Source: Anastrepha obliqua (taxonomy: Eukaryota; Arthropoda; Insecta; Diptera; Tephritidae). From it: a stretch of 64,000 nt of DNA. The position numbers and the translations under genes are program-made. The stretch spans positions 123,039,879-123,103,878 of the forward strand of contig NC_072896.1 in assembly GCF_027943255.1 (NCBI RefSeq), read 5' to 3'. Each line of letters starts with the position of its first letter. Within the stretch, counting starts at the first letter, position 1. Below the pieces are notes generated by a model. It was not told the origin of the DNA, did no database searches, and saw only the letters and a program-made list of their open reading frames with translations. Below are positions 10,849-22,370 of this stretch, piece after piece.

Positions 10849-12545
10849 ATTTTCGTATATGTCCTTAAGGTCCATCTTCTTCTTCGATTTGTAGTACGAG
10901 ATTTATCAAATATCCCATAAATGGAAGTGGATAAAATTGCCCGTTCAAAAAACGAATGATGTTTTAAAGATGCTTTTTCTTACAGTGGTCTATCATTGTC
11001 TATCGAGCGGCGACCACTATTTGACCCAACGTTTTCTTATCACCTGGTGTTTGACGTCAGTGTTTGTCTGACAGTGGGCATTGAACTCATAGCTAGACTA
11101 GTGTAAGTCATGTACAACACCACACCGGATGATCACCGTTAATATGTCCTTGAATATGAGTTGTTGCCAGTGATATTATATACACAGATTTTGTGGGAAA
11201 TGTATCGCAAAACGTTACCACGGCTAGTTAATTAATCAGATTTATGCACATATAGTAAATTCCTATGAATATAAATACGACAAATTTCTATGAAATGACA
11301 ACAAATGTATAAGTGTTGGAAATATATATGTATATGGATCGATTTTCATGTATACAAATGTATGTACTGAAAACTCAGTGAACCGATGGCATTTCACTTG
11401 TTATAGGAATGCAACCCTAAATGAAAGGAACTTTGTCTGACTGACCGAGACTGCAATACAGTCAAATGAAAACCAATACATACAATTATAAAAATACATG
11501 TAAACATTTATCTTCGCTTGATTAGATCTGATTAATATTTATATCATGGCTGAGTTGAGCTGCAGTTGAGCAGTTGAAGTAGATATGTGAAAGCGATTCA
11601 TATACATACTAGGTAGTCAAGCAAACTTACATAAATTCCACAATAAACATGCAACTCTCATAGTGCCCTTAAATCGGTTGTGGAAAATTCATCGGAAAAT
11701 TCATCAGCGTCATTGATTCGGTGATGGGTCATATTATGGTCAGTTTTCTTGTGTTGATTTCTTATGCGGAAATATGTATGCTATTATTTAGCTATTTACT
11801 ATCTTCGAAGCAACAAGTCTGCCTCATATTTGAGTTCGATTGAAAGCAACACACAACAAATTTTCGATATATTCTGACAAAGAGCTTTTCCTTTGATGCA
11901 CGCTAGCATTCACAGACATTCCGATGTGTTGCATTCTACAGATGTTGTAGCTGGAGAGTCTTTCAACAAAGTGATAAGATTTATGCGAATAAGTACAGTA
12001 GCAGATGTAAAAATCGGCCATGGACACTCGATCCCAATATGGTTAGGCTGAAAGAGCCGAAAATATACATTTTTTTCCTTGTTCACTCCACTCGGGAGCA
12101 TCGGGCCTCGACAAGACTCCGTCTTGCGTTGGTTTCGTTAATTTATTTAAATTCTGACAGAGTAGGTGATTAGCTTGCCGCTGCTCGTCCTAAGTAGGGG
12201 GAATGCCCACCTGTCGTTGCTTAGGAACAACGCCTTGTTACTGCTTGAAGCACCATCTGTGTGTCACATTTTTCTGGCAGAAGGATCACACAGATGGGTG
12301 AGGACTTCACTAAATTTTATGTATCTGCGCTATTACCACGATTGCTCGCTTTTATCGCTGGTGCCACTGTTGTAATGTCTTTTTCTTTTGTTTTTTCCTT
12401 TTTTTATCAGCCACAATGCAAGTAATGCGCAGACTTTTTGTGCGGGAGTAAGGATTGGAAGGATAAGGTTGTTGGAGTTGAGGAATGAAATTATTATTAT
12501 TGCGTTTTTATGAGAAACTAGGAAAGTAGGTAAGTTAGAAAAGTG
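10849..12545. other. No recognised gene
   Basis: Non-coding in appearance. Short ATATATGTATATG-type runs occur near 11320-11340. Minus-strand frames near 11824-12101 and a plus-strand frame at 12166-12375 carry no recognisable domain. Confidence 0.5.
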
Positions 12546-12549
12546 CGAG

Positions 12550-12620
12550 GACTGTGCTTTATGTGGGATTCGAACCCATAACCTCTGGGACGCTTGACTA
12601 GCGAGGTCTAACAAAAGTGT
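12550..12620 (-). other. Partial tRNA-like sequence (B-box and variable arm only)
   Basis: On the minus strand this reads CAGAGGTTATGGGTTCGAATCC, a perfect RNA polymerase III B-box (GGTTCGAATCC) closed by a short GGG/CCC T-stem, preceded by a possible anticodon-like region (CTAGTCA). I could not find an A-box in the expected place upstream, nor a paired acceptor stem. It is therefore not a complete tRNA gene and may be a tRNA-derived SINE fragment or a decayed tRNA copy. Confidence 0.35.
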
Positions 12621-12899
12621 ACGCATAAATGTTCCAACAAGAAAAAAGCTTTCAGCTTCTTGGAGATTGTATTCATGCTTTGAGAATGAATGAGGGCTAA
12701 TACGTTTGAATTTCACCTCATAAACCCAATTACGACCAAGATTCTCGGACTGGTTAGGCTTAAAAACTTGATCAACCGCTTGAGATCTATCTATAGCCAA
12801 AAGACCTTTATCACCTTATCGTAGAGTAGATCCGAAGTTGTCAAGGAAGCACCACACTCGCTTTTCGCATTTAAATACTTTTTACTTAGAATGTGGGGG

Positions 12900-13860
12900 A
12901 CTTTTTTTGGTGGTCCAAAAAAAAAAAAAACTAAAAAAAGAAAGAAAAAACTGGGAAATAAACAATTAATACTAAAAAAAAGAACAAATGATATAGTATA
13001 TAAAACAATTTTTTGGGTAAAAAGTATATTTCAGCTAAGAAATTACAAAAATGCTAAAAACAAATGTATGATAAAAATGTTAAACAAACAAACCTCAAAA
13101 ATATTATTGTTTTAACAAAATTACTTAAGTTTATTTAAAAAAATTGATAATTAAAGAAAGAATATCAAAAAGAAAATTTTTACCCAACCCTTTTTCCCCC
13201 AAAAAATTTGTTTTTACCAAACTTTTTTTTCACCAAAAAATGTTTTTTAACTAGAAAAAAGTACATTTTATATTTTACTTCGAATTTACAACAATTTATA
13301 AAACTGTTAAGAAAAAGCATTAGAAAGTTCTAGAAAAGAGTTTTTAACGATTAAATCTCAAAATTAATAATTTTTTTACTAAATTATTTCAGTTTACCTC
13401 AAAAAAAAAAAAAATAAAAATAATATAATTGACATGTACATCCTGTTTGGCCGAGCTTTTCTTCCTATTTGTGAAGTGAGTCTTGATGTTGTTCCACAAA
13501 TGGAGGGACCTAAAGTTTCAAGCCGAATCCGAACGGCAGATATTTTTTTACGAGGAGCTTTTTCATTGCAGAAATACATTCGGAGGTTTGCCATTACCTG
13601 CCGAGGGGCGACCGCTATTAGAAAAAACTTTTTCTTCAATTTTTGTATTTCATCGAGATTCGAACCTACCTTCTCTCCAAAACTTTTTCTTCCGAAACTT
13701 TTTTAGAAAGTTTATTTTATCTAAACGATTTTAAAAATGTATACTAGTGTTAAGAAGAACCGAAGTTGTTACACTTTCAAAAATTCTCTACAAATATTTA
13801 GAGCATTGAATAAATCTCAAAATGTTTCCGTTTTTAAAAAAATTAAGTATTTCAGCTTAC
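12900..13860. repeat. AT-homopolymer-rich degenerate repeat block
   Basis: A-tract and T-tract rich DNA with recurring blocks such as CTCAAAAATATTATTG (about 13093), CTCAAAATTAATAATT (about 13357) and CTCAAAATGTTTCCG (about 13815), each followed by a TTTCAG or TTAAGT motif. It looks like an old, degenerate local repeat. A SINE piece (13420-13675) is embedded in it. The small open frames at 12891-13115 and 13737-13958 are products of the low stop density and show no family motif. Confidence 0.45.
13420..13675 (-). mobile_element. tRNA-derived SINE, head-truncated copy
   Basis: Read on the minus strand: an RNA polymerase III B-box (GGTTCGAATCTCG) near 13660, then CTAATAGCGGTCGCCCCTCG, GGCAAACCTCCGAATG, GAAAAAGCTCC, GAAACTTTAGGTCCCTCC and CTCGGCCAAACAGG near 13440. 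The block from CCTCGGCAGG to CTCGGCCAAA is repeated at 58037-58195, and the B-box side at 40359-40463. The A-box part of the tRNA head is missing at the right. I recall this as a common tephritid repeat, but that is memory, not a search. It has no coding capacity; mobilisation would need a partner LINE. Confidence 0.75.
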
Positions 13861-14125
13861 TTTGTATTGTACGCAAGGCTTCAAATAAGGCAATGCTTAG
13901 AAGAATTGACCACAATTTGCAAAATATTTGGATTAATTGGCCTGGAATCGTTCACTAGTCAAACACCATTTTTTTAATTAACGCGTGAATTTTTTTAAGG
14001 AAAGCTCAAAGTTGAGCTTTACTTAGAGTGCAACGGCATACGAAATTCCGAGGTACAGACAACTGCGGTATAAAATATGTTTAAAAATTGTGTATTGAGT
14101 AGTGCGAGTAAAAATACTCCTGCTA

Positions 14126-14515
14126 AAATTGAGCGCATTCAGGGGTATTCTTACATTTTGCGTTGCGTAATTTACTATTTTCGGATCCTAGCCCTACCTA
14201 TGAAGCGTGGTGCTTATTGATCAACTGAAGGTGGTGCTTATGAATCAACAGAACAGGATAATAATTCTATTTTTGACTCTAATTTTTGATTTGTTCGATG
14301 GTGCTTTTGATTGCTCGGTATTTCTAGAGAGGATTTTTTATAATATTTTGATCAGAGCTCTGCGTAGTTAGGAGTTCTTCTATGTTGATTTCTCAAAATC
14401 TCTTTATGCTCGAATTGCTCCCATTGCTAGAGCCTTAAAAGATTTTAACAAAATCTCCAAATCTGTTGAGATAGAATCGAAATTATACATAAAAAAGGTG
14501 TATAATGGCTTTTAA
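14126..14515 (+). pseudogene. C-terminal ORF2 fragment of a Jockey-type retrotransposon
   Basis: The plus strand reads FLHFALRNLLFSDPSPTYE then AWCLLIN. After a frameshift it gives LFDGAFDCSVFLERIF, a TAG stop, EFFYVDFSKSLYARIAP and IARALKDFNKI, ending at TAA (14513-14515). This is the region after the reverse transcriptase thumb in Jockey-clade ORF2 proteins, and it parallels the tail of the 18485-19990 element (NYARNAPIARALREFNEI). All catalytic motifs are missing. The two tails differ enough to represent different subfamilies. Confidence 0.72.
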
Positions 14516-16783
14516 TGTAGTAAAAAATCTATATCAGACGAGTTCGGCTGACATCTCTGCAGAATTTATTTGGCCCTTTGGCCCATTCCCATTAGCTGAA
14601 TCATTTTATTTTGGAAAATGTTGGATTCTGTTGTGCAGTGTAATTAATAATTAAGCTCATGCAAGTATGAAATAGTGTAAACAGTTACGGTTTGTAAAGT
14701 TCCATTCAACTTTATGCTCGTATTTCAGCGCATTATTTTTATAGCCTCTAAAATATTTACAAGCGTTGTTAAAAATTTATTTTGAAAACCGCAATTTTCA
14801 TTTTAATTGGATGAGCGAAACAAAAGTTTTTGATTCGCACAAACATATACACATCACATATTCATATGCCCAACGTATGTGTATGTATAAATGTGAATGA
14901 AGTTTATTTTTCTGTGCAGCACCACCAACAACCGCGCTTCTCGTGCGGGATACACTGCGTATGAGGAATATTAAATTCACAATAAGCTGTCATGCTACAA
15001 TAAATTTAATAAAGCACTGAATTCGGCACTAAAATTCATTAGCTTTAACAGCAATGCCTTTCACAGGATATTGCCATTGCTGAGTAAGATAAAAATCTGC
15101 AGTAAAATTCGTAACTGAGCTGCCGTACAAAGAAAAGGTCACAGAGTCCGATTTGGCAGCGCAAATTTATATGCATACGTACACATGCTCAGTGTGTGTG
15201 TGTGCGTGTGTGTATACGTACATTGAGCACATTTGGTCTCGTTATCTTTTTTCAGTTATCTACATAAGTTGTTGACTTTTGACCCGCCTGTTGCTTAGTT
15301 CAAGCAGGAATAATGAAGCGAATGCTGCGAAGTAGCTGCAATTTGGAAACAGAGTTCAAAGCTCATACTAAACACCGAAAAGTGTTTGACCTCTCATATC
15401 CACATCTCCGATTTCCTAAACCTTTAATGTAAACACGGAGACGTTTGGATGGTGAGTTCAAAAACCTTCAGCTTCTGCTAATGGAAATGTAATAGATATC
15501 AAGTTTTTGCAATAAAGATTAAATTATGTCAACAAACTCAATTGAAAAGTATCATACACATGCATGCATGTGTGTATGTATTAATAGTGGATACTACGAA
15601 AAATACTTTGGCCATAACAGAAATTGTACTGAAAACTATTTTTACTTCCACACAGTATATTCCTTGTACAGTAATTGCCGGCATTTGACCGCCTCCGCTT
15701 ATTATTTATTCGAAAACTTCAGTCGTTAACATTGGCATCAATTGCTAACATTCAAACTCAAGTGCTATGAAAGTTTATGTCACTTAAGCTCATTCAGTCG
15801 CTCGTATTGGCCAAGGGATATTGATATATGCGTATTAAAGTAAATTCGAGGAAAGAACTTTTTCCATTTTCGTTCTTAATCTTTTTTTTAATTTTTGATT
15901 CAGAAACTTTAACTTAATTTATGCATGAGTTTTGCGCTGAATGCTGAAAGCTTAATGCCAATTGAAATATCAGTTACGTACATACAATAATGCTAATAAA
16001 TTTGTGTGGATCTGTCAGACGCGTCATATGAGTGATTTTTATTGCATTTCTGCCGCTGCACGTGGAAGCGAGATTTTGCTTTTATTTAAATGAGTTATTT
16101 TTTATGTCAAAAGTTTTGACATTACAAGATATGGAAAGCGATAACAAATTGTGAAATCATTCGTACATGTAGGGTTGATGTCCACTCATGGATGGACAGA
16201 ATGAGTGATGTGGGGGATTTCATTGAAAGCATAACAGATGTTTGTAGACGCAATAAAAACATTTTCTGGCAGTATCGGAATTATACTTATATTTTTTATT
16301 TCTTGTAATTGAATAGAATTTTTCATTGTATAGTGGTGAGGATATGCAGCTATCACTTTGCAATAAATTGAATGAATGAATAGTGTGATACAATGAGAAG
16401 TTCTCGTTTCTATCTGCTCAACTGACTATGATGAAAATCGATTTTCAGCAAATTGGCAGCACAAAAACTAGTGTGTGAATTTAATGCTGCTATGCGTGGG
16501 ATCGAAAACGAAAGAGAACCATTTATTCTATTTTTATTATTTAAAATTGAACTCAACTAAATTTATATAAACGAAATCTATTCACAAAAAAAGGTTAAAA
16601 AAGAAAATGCCAACGAAAATTGCAGATGTAGACAGAAAATGCAACGTTCATTTTTAAAATACTGAAAAAGTTTATTACACATTCGCCATTTATTCACAGA
16701 TATTAGTTCCATCAGACGAGAGTTACTTGAAAAAAAGTGCAATGCTAGTCGCACCTCGACTGAAATATATATATATATAAATG
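14516..16783. other. No recognised gene; short GT/TG run near 15193
   Basis: Mostly unique-looking sequence with fly-type short repeats: TGTGTGTGTGTGCGTGTGTG at about 15193-15212 and an ATATATATATAT run at about 16766-16777, just before the maT-like element. No coding or RNA feature supported. Confidence 0.5.
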
Positions 16784-17989
16784 CACGGTAAACGATATGA
16801 ACGTCAGAATTGTTCTAATGACAGTTCAATATATTGTTTATAAGCCATCACATGCATTTGCGTCTCAGTTTTGTTGAATTTTTTCTTTGGCTGGAAAATC
16901 AGAACCAGCCATTGTTCGTGAGCTCAGTCACCTCAAAGTGAATAAAATGTTTGTGTATCGCACTATAAAATGTTACAATGATGCTGGTAGCATTGCAAAA
17001 TGCTATGGAGGTGGACCAAAAAAAACCGCAACAACGCCAGAAATGGTTCGGAAAGTGAAGGCTCGACTTGAACGAAATCCACGTCGAAGTGGAAGAAAAC
17101 TGGCCAAAGAACTGAAATGCAAGACAGCATTCGACGCATATTGAAAAATGATCTCAAGGTCAAGGCTTACAAGTTCCAAAAAGCACACGATCTTTCACCC
17201 AGCAAAAGATAGCTCGGTGCGAAAGAGCAAAGGAGTTGTTGCGCTTGCACGAACGTGGCGAATTTCCTAACATTGTGTTTTCTGATGAAAAAAATTTCCC
17301 AATTGAGCAGTTCATAAACACTCAAAACGAACACGATCGTGTTTACTTGACCGAACGCTCATACGAGAATTTGAGTCTACGTATAGCCACTCGACGCAAT
17401 TTCCCATCGCAAGTAATGGTTTGGGCCGCAGTGACCGCTGATGGACGCTCTCTAATCGTTTTTATCGAGCCTGGTGCCAAAGTGAATGTGACTTATCATC
17501 GGGAAAATGTTTTAGAAGCTGCTTTAGAGCCGTGGACACGCAAACATTTCGGTCGTAGACCATGGACGTTCCAACAGGACTCGGCACCGTCTAATAAAGC
17601 TCATGTGAACCAAGAATGGTTAAAAAGTCATGTTCCACACAATGGCTTTCGAATTCGACAGACGCAAATCCGATGGACTATTCAATCTGGTCCATTTTGG
17701 AGAGTAAGATGAGGACTAAAAAATATGCCAGTGTTGATGCGCTGAAAAAAGCGATTATACGAGAATGGACCAAAATACCTCAAGATCACATCCGTGCAGC
17801 ATGCAACTCATGGTTTGACCGTTTGAAGACCATAGTCAAGGCAAAAGGTGGTCATATCGAGCTAGAGTGAATATATGTTAAAACTGGAATCATTTTTGAA
17901 CAATTTTGTCTTTGAAATCAATAAAAACTAATTTCACACAAAAAAGTTATGGGGGTTTGAATAGGTAACACTTCATATCGTTCACCCTG
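16784..17989 (+). mobile_element. maT-like (DD37D-type) transposon, near full length
   Basis: About 1.2 kb with inverted ends. The left end reads CACGGTAAACGATATGAA and the reverse complement of the right end reads CAGGGTGAACGATATGAA. On the right a TA follows the element (17990-17991); on the left the expected TA reads TG. A decayed transposase gene occupies the interior (16887-17870). The gene's sequence style and the size fit the IS630-Tc1-mariner group. The insertion lies 115 bp left of the MITE at 18104. Confidence 0.82.
16887..17870 (+). pseudogene. maT-like transposase with frameshifts
   Basis: Three frames must be combined. Part one (to 17144) holds the DNA-binding half: AIVRELSHLKVNK, YRTIKCYNDAGSI, and RLERNPRRSGRKLAKEL. 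A frameshift follows, with SIRRILKNDLKVKAYKFQKA and then ARCERAKELLRLHERGEF into the catalytic part (17236-17712): IVFSDEKNF (first Asp at 17284), VMVWAAVTADGRS, TFQQDSAPS (second Asp at 17578). After another indel the last part gives DANPMDYSIW (third Asp at 17676) and CNSWFDRLKTIVKAKGG. Second to third Asp spans about 32 codons with a frame change; a 16-base deletion would restore 37 and fit the maT group. No ATG is visible at the expected start. Dead but recent enough to read throughout. Confidence 0.82.
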
Positions 17990-18103
17990 TATATACATAC
18001 ATATATATATTTTCTGTACATAAATACTATCACAGTGGTCAATTTTTAAATCCAGTTAATTTTTAATAAAAATTGAAAGTGAATTTCATTTCATCGCCTT
18101 TAC

Positions 18104-18327
18104 GAGGCGGTGCACAATTAATCACCCCATCGGAGAACTTATAACTTTTGCAAATGGTACCGCCCGTCAATCATATTTGATACTTGTGAGCTAAAGAGCT
18201 GCAGGATACGAGCAGACAAGCAATGGTGTGAATAAAGGTCAAAGTACAGATTTTCCACACTGAAAATCTATTTTTTAATTTAGTAAAAAATTTGTTAAAA
18301 AAATTATGATTAATTTTGCGCCACCTT
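18104..18327. mobile_element. MITE-like element, about 224 bp
   Basis: The left end (18104-18124) reads GAGGCGGTGCACAATTAATC and the reverse complement of the right end (18307-18327) reads AAGGTGGCGCAAAATTAATC, matching 17 of 21 bases across the full repeat. There is no coding capacity. The same terminal sequence occurs once more at 2379-2399 with 19 of 21 matches, which supports a repeated, mobile unit. The target duplication is unclear (CTTTAC on the left, GTGCTT on the right). The parent transposon is unknown to me. Confidence 0.65.
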
Positions 18328-18484
18328 GTGCTTATACCATTCCTTACCGGAACTTTTTCTTTAAGGTGAAAAGCAAACAAACAAAAAAATATTTGAAAAT
18401 TCTTAAAAATTGGTAGACTTAATACAAAAAAATTATTTGAAATTTTTTTTTTATTAAGTTTTTAAAAAAATATTTCATTATAAT

Positions 18485-19990
18485 GGGATTTTGGGTTTAA
18501 AACCTTCCTCGCAGACTGATAAGGATGGGCTGTCCGTAATTTTTCTTAAAAACTGCCCGGCTATTGTCATTCCTCTCAAATTAGTATTCAATAAATCTCC
18601 ATCTTCGGGAGTTTTTATCAACGATTGGAAAATCACAACTATCACCCCTACTTTCAAGAGTGGCAAAAAGAATGATGTGTGCAACTATAGGCCGATCTCG
18701 AGGCTTTCTGTATTTTGTATTGTAAAAGAAAAAATGTGTTTTGCAACTAAGAGCTTAATCTCGCCCAATCAGCATGGATTTATCTCGAGTAGGTCTACAG
18801 TTTCCAACCCGGCTGCTTTTGGTAAATACTGCTTTGGAACTTTTGCTGGTTTTCAAGCCGATTGTGTTTCCATCTGCTTTTCTAAAGCATTTGATAGAGT
18901 TTCTCATACAATTCTATTACGTAAATTAGCCTCGTTTGGTTACCATTCTGTTTTCTAGCAATGGTTGAAATTTTATTTATCCGATAGACGATATGTGGTA
19001 ACGATTGAGGGTGAATGTTCGGAACCTTTCATTGCATCTTCAGGGGGGCCACAAGGCAGTATTTTAGGGCCTCTTCTCTTCGTTCTATTTATTATTGATA
19101 TTTGTACCTGTTTTTCAGTTGCCAACATTCTTTGGTATGCCGATGATTTGAAAATATTTCCGGCCATTAGAAAAAATGAGGATGTTCCCATGTTGCAAAC
19201 GGAAATTAATGCGCTCGTTCGCTGGTGCAGTAACCCTGGCATCTCTCTAAATATTAAGAAATGTTTTCATGTCCCCTTCGCTAAAACTCAAAATGTTTTT
19301 CAGTCATCTTACAGCATTGATAATACTTTACTTCACTCACATATTTCTTTCAACAGTCACATTAATTTTATTGTGTCCACATCTTACTCAGTCTTAGGTT
19401 TTATACGGCGTAATAGCTCGATGTTCTCGGACCCTTACACTCACAAATTACTTTTTACTTCCTTTGTTCGCTCTAGATTAGAATATGCAACTTTTATCTG
19501 GAGGCCTTGAACGTGTACAGAAGGTGTTCCTTAAATATGCTCTCAGATCGTTAAAATTCTTAAATCTTATCCCTTCCTATCATTCTCGTTGGATTTGAAT
19601 TAACTTAAAGCCTCTAGAGAGTAGTACAATACCCTCACTGTCTTTTGTTTTTAGTGTAATTAAAGGAGAAGTGGACTGTGTATCCCTATTACGTTGCATT
19701 TACTTTCATATTCCTACTAGATCGTTACGCAATACTTATCCATTTCATCTTAAATTTCTTAATACGAATTATGCGCGTAATGCTCCTATTGCCCGCGCTT
19801 TAAGAGAATTCAATGAGATCTCGAGTTCTATTCCGCTTGACTTTTCGGTTTCAAAGAATGAATTTTATAAATTTCTAAACTCTTTTTTCTAATTTATTTA
19901 ATAATTATAGTAATTTAAGCTCATAGATCTAAGTGGTCTGTAAAAACAATAATTATGTTTTAGACTTATAATAAACGAAACGAAATAATT
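18485..19990 (+). pseudogene. Jockey-type retrotransposon ORF2: reverse transcriptase and tail
   Basis: A reverse transcriptase that would copy the element RNA at a nicked target. In one frame (18491-19510) it reads DKDGLSVIFLKNC, NDWKITTITPTFKSGK, NYRPISRLS, FSKAFDRVSH, SSGGPQGSILGPLLF and the active-site WYADDL near 19136. Defects: the first catalytic Asp, expected just before FSKAFD, is Cys (ICFSKAFD), and a TAG at 18956-18958 interrupts the frame. Near 19500 the frame shifts with a small deletion, then LERVQKVFLKYALRSL, and APIARALREFNEISSS to the stop at 19892. The endonuclease and ORF1 are missing, so it is 5'-truncated. The 3' end carries AATAAACG near 19970. No RNase H domain, which fits the Jockey clade. 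Confidence 0.88.
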
Positions 19991-21514
19991 TATTTTATTT
20001 TTAGGTTATTCCCTACAATTCGTGGTAAAAAATTTTTGCCTTAGGATCAACAGTTATTCAAAAACAAAATTGGAGGGATTGATTTGTACAACTTAAATGT
20101 GAGATTGAGAGAACGTGCTATCGTTTTGCCCGTCCTATGTTCCGGCTAGAAACGACACTAACTTCTAACATAACATTAAGTTTTGTTTGTTTGTATTCAA
20201 TTTATTGTCAAGGAAAAAAAAACATAAATTACTGTCCAGAGTTGAACTCTCATCAGCTGCGCGTGACAGTGGCAACTGAGGCGTTAAGGGTTCTTTGCAC
20301 TATTGAGCACCAATGGCACATAAATTAAATTAGCAATGGGGAAAATCAATCTATATGAACTTTGCCACTTTTGTAAGCGATTTCGGTACTTTTTTTCAAT
20401 TTACTTCTTGTAAAACCTTTAAAAGGCATATCTCAGAAGAAACTCAATGAGTCTCGTGTTCTACATATATATTCACTTTTATTGCTTTTTTTTTGCATTA
20501 CTATTTTTTTATCGCAGATTTATATTGTTTATTTTCCAAATCGCCGACTAATCATTTTTTCTTTACTGCCACTCGGCTAAGAAATTTTGAGAAAACTCAT
20601 ACAAAAATTTATTCCACTCCAGCGCCTGACCTCAAGTTGAACTGCGCTTGCCGCTCTCAACAAAGGTCGCTAATCCCATAAAATTAAATTAAAGACGTTG
20701 AACATAAATACTATTGGGCGAGAAAAAACAATAGCTATATAAGAAAAAATAGTTGATTATATTAAAAGCACCCAAACAGTGCCATATAAATATGCTATCT
20801 TTATTTAAAAAAGAGCCAGCGAATGATTTAAGTTAGTAGGGAAAACCAGCAGCGGCGTAGTAGGGCGCAATTATGAATGTCACACACACACACAAACACA
20901 CTCACTGACTCATATAACAAAAGAATATTTTAGTGCAACGGAATTCGAGAATGAAAAAGTGTTAAACAGAATTAAAAGGCATACAACGTTTCGGCTGTGC
21001 GCAAGGATAATAAGGCAGTGTCACAACACGGCCGCTGGCAAGCAGGGGCCTGTGAAAGGAAAACAATATTCGTGGGGATGTAGTTGTGTTGCAAAGGGAG
21101 AGAGGTAATAATTACACCCGAGGCGCAAGCAAATGCCACTGTTGGCAAAATTCCATAAGCAGTTATACATTTGTACGTTTATTTGTATGTGTGTATGTGT
21201 GTGTGTGTTGGCAAGAGTAAGCGCTGAAGCGACACTGACGCATAAGGCAACCTATGTAGTCCACACACGTACTTATGCACTATCCTTCGAGAGATACACG
21301 CATACTTACACACACACACACATACGTACGTATAATAAAATATATGCAGCAGTACGATTATGAATGTTTGCGTGTAAATGTTTGCCTTGTTTGGCACTCA
21401 GCCGGGCTGTTGTTTTATACATTGCGCCTGTGTAAGTGAATATATGTGTATGTTTGACATTTAGTTGTTGTTGGGGAAAGAAAATGAAAAACGTGCACAG
21501 ACAGCTGTCCACAG
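19991..21514. other. No recognised gene; CA and GT microsatellites
   Basis: A (CA)n run lies at 20881-20894, a GT-rich run at about 21187-21210 and another CA run at about 21309-21321. The surrounding sequence looks like ordinary fly non-coding DNA. Open frames here translate microsatellite (for example THTHTH or CVCVCV) and are not genes. Confidence 0.55.
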
Positions 21515-21556
21515 CCGGCAGTCGACAGTCGAGAGTCGGCAGTCGGCAGTCGGCGC
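21515..21556. repeat. 7-bp minisatellite, about six units
   Basis: Six consecutive 7-base units: CGGCAGT, CGACAGT, CGAGAGT, CGGCAGT, CGGCAGT and CGGCGCG. It is G+C-rich against an A+T-rich background and short enough to be replication slippage. Confidence 0.8.
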
Positions 21557-21989
21557 GCGTCAATTTGCCGTCATTGTGTCGCCACCATTACATATGCACA
21601 GTTGCGGCCAAAGAGAAGTGACGCAAGTGAATGCCAACCGAAACGTCCAATAAAAGTAGTAATATTTGAATGTGTGCGCGTGTATGTGTATATGTGACTA
21701 TCGGCGGCAGGCAATGCATGTCGAATTCTCATTTTACCCATCGGGTATGACTTTTTCTTTGACGTTTTTGCACTGGATTGGGCAATTTTTGCTAGTTACC
21801 AAAGGGTACTGACATCAGCACCGGGGGCAAATTTTCAAACTGGGCAGTAAACATAGAAAAAATTAAAAAGACTGGTTTGTGTACTGGCTAGTGGAAGATT
21901 AGTTTCTAGTTTCGATATCCTTTTGCGGTTCCCATTCTTCTGAAAGAGCTTTCACTACCTAAATGTCTTTGGATCATTCAAGTTTTCAA
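21557..21989. other. No recognised gene
   Basis: Ordinary non-coding sequence with a GTGTGCGCGTGTATGTG run near 21671. Nothing else supported. Confidence 0.45.
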
Positions 21990-22365
21990 AGTTAATTTAT
22001 TTTTCTCATTTAATTTTAGTAATTTTGTTCAACTAAAATTTAGTTAATTTTGCTGTAAGAGCCATATATAATATGTAAATTCAAAACTTAAACTTTGTGC
22101 GTATTAAAAAAAAAGTTTACAAATTTTATCAAAATTTCACAATTCAGAATATTTAGATTAATTTTGGGTATGGAGTTTTATAGCCCATTGAATTTTGATG
22201 AGCTGAAAAATTTTCACTATCCCACAAGTTTTCGAAGTGAATTTATTTCTCATTTAATTTTAATAATTTTTTTTCTTTCAAAATTTAGAAGAAATAAAAC
22301 CAATAAATTCTGATCAATATTTTACACTTTTTAATTTAGTTAGAAAAATTTTGAGTATAGGGGTG
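21990..22365. repeat. AT-rich dispersed repeat, two imperfect units
   Basis: The block AATTTATTTTTCTCATTTAA with TTTTAGTAATTTT at about 21994 recurs as AATTTATTTCTCATTTAATT with TTAATAATTTTTT at about 22239. Both are followed by an AAAATTTAG motif. A similar series (CATTTAATTTTAATAATTTT, then AACGTTGTGCAAATTTC and TTAGGTATGAAATTTTAG) is found at 25470-25645, and a weaker one at 43980-44170. The mariner copy at 22371 sits at its right edge. Confidence 0.45.
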
Positions 22366-22370
22366 TAGTG

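Noticed and set aside
12333..12800. 155-codon minus-strand open frame
   Set aside because: It reads through the tRNA-like B-box segment and T-rich DNA; no protein motif.
13434..13734. Overlapping frames on both strands of 80-90 codons
   Set aside because: They lie over the SINE body, whose sequence is explained by the repeat.
16766..16777. ATATATATATAT as a TATA-type promoter for the maT-like transposase
   Set aside because: Simple AT microsatellite outside the element's left end; no evidence of promoter function.
21515..21556. Possible CRISPR-like or regulatory array of short repeats
   Set aside because: Seven-base units without spacers; a simple minisatellite in a eukaryotic context.
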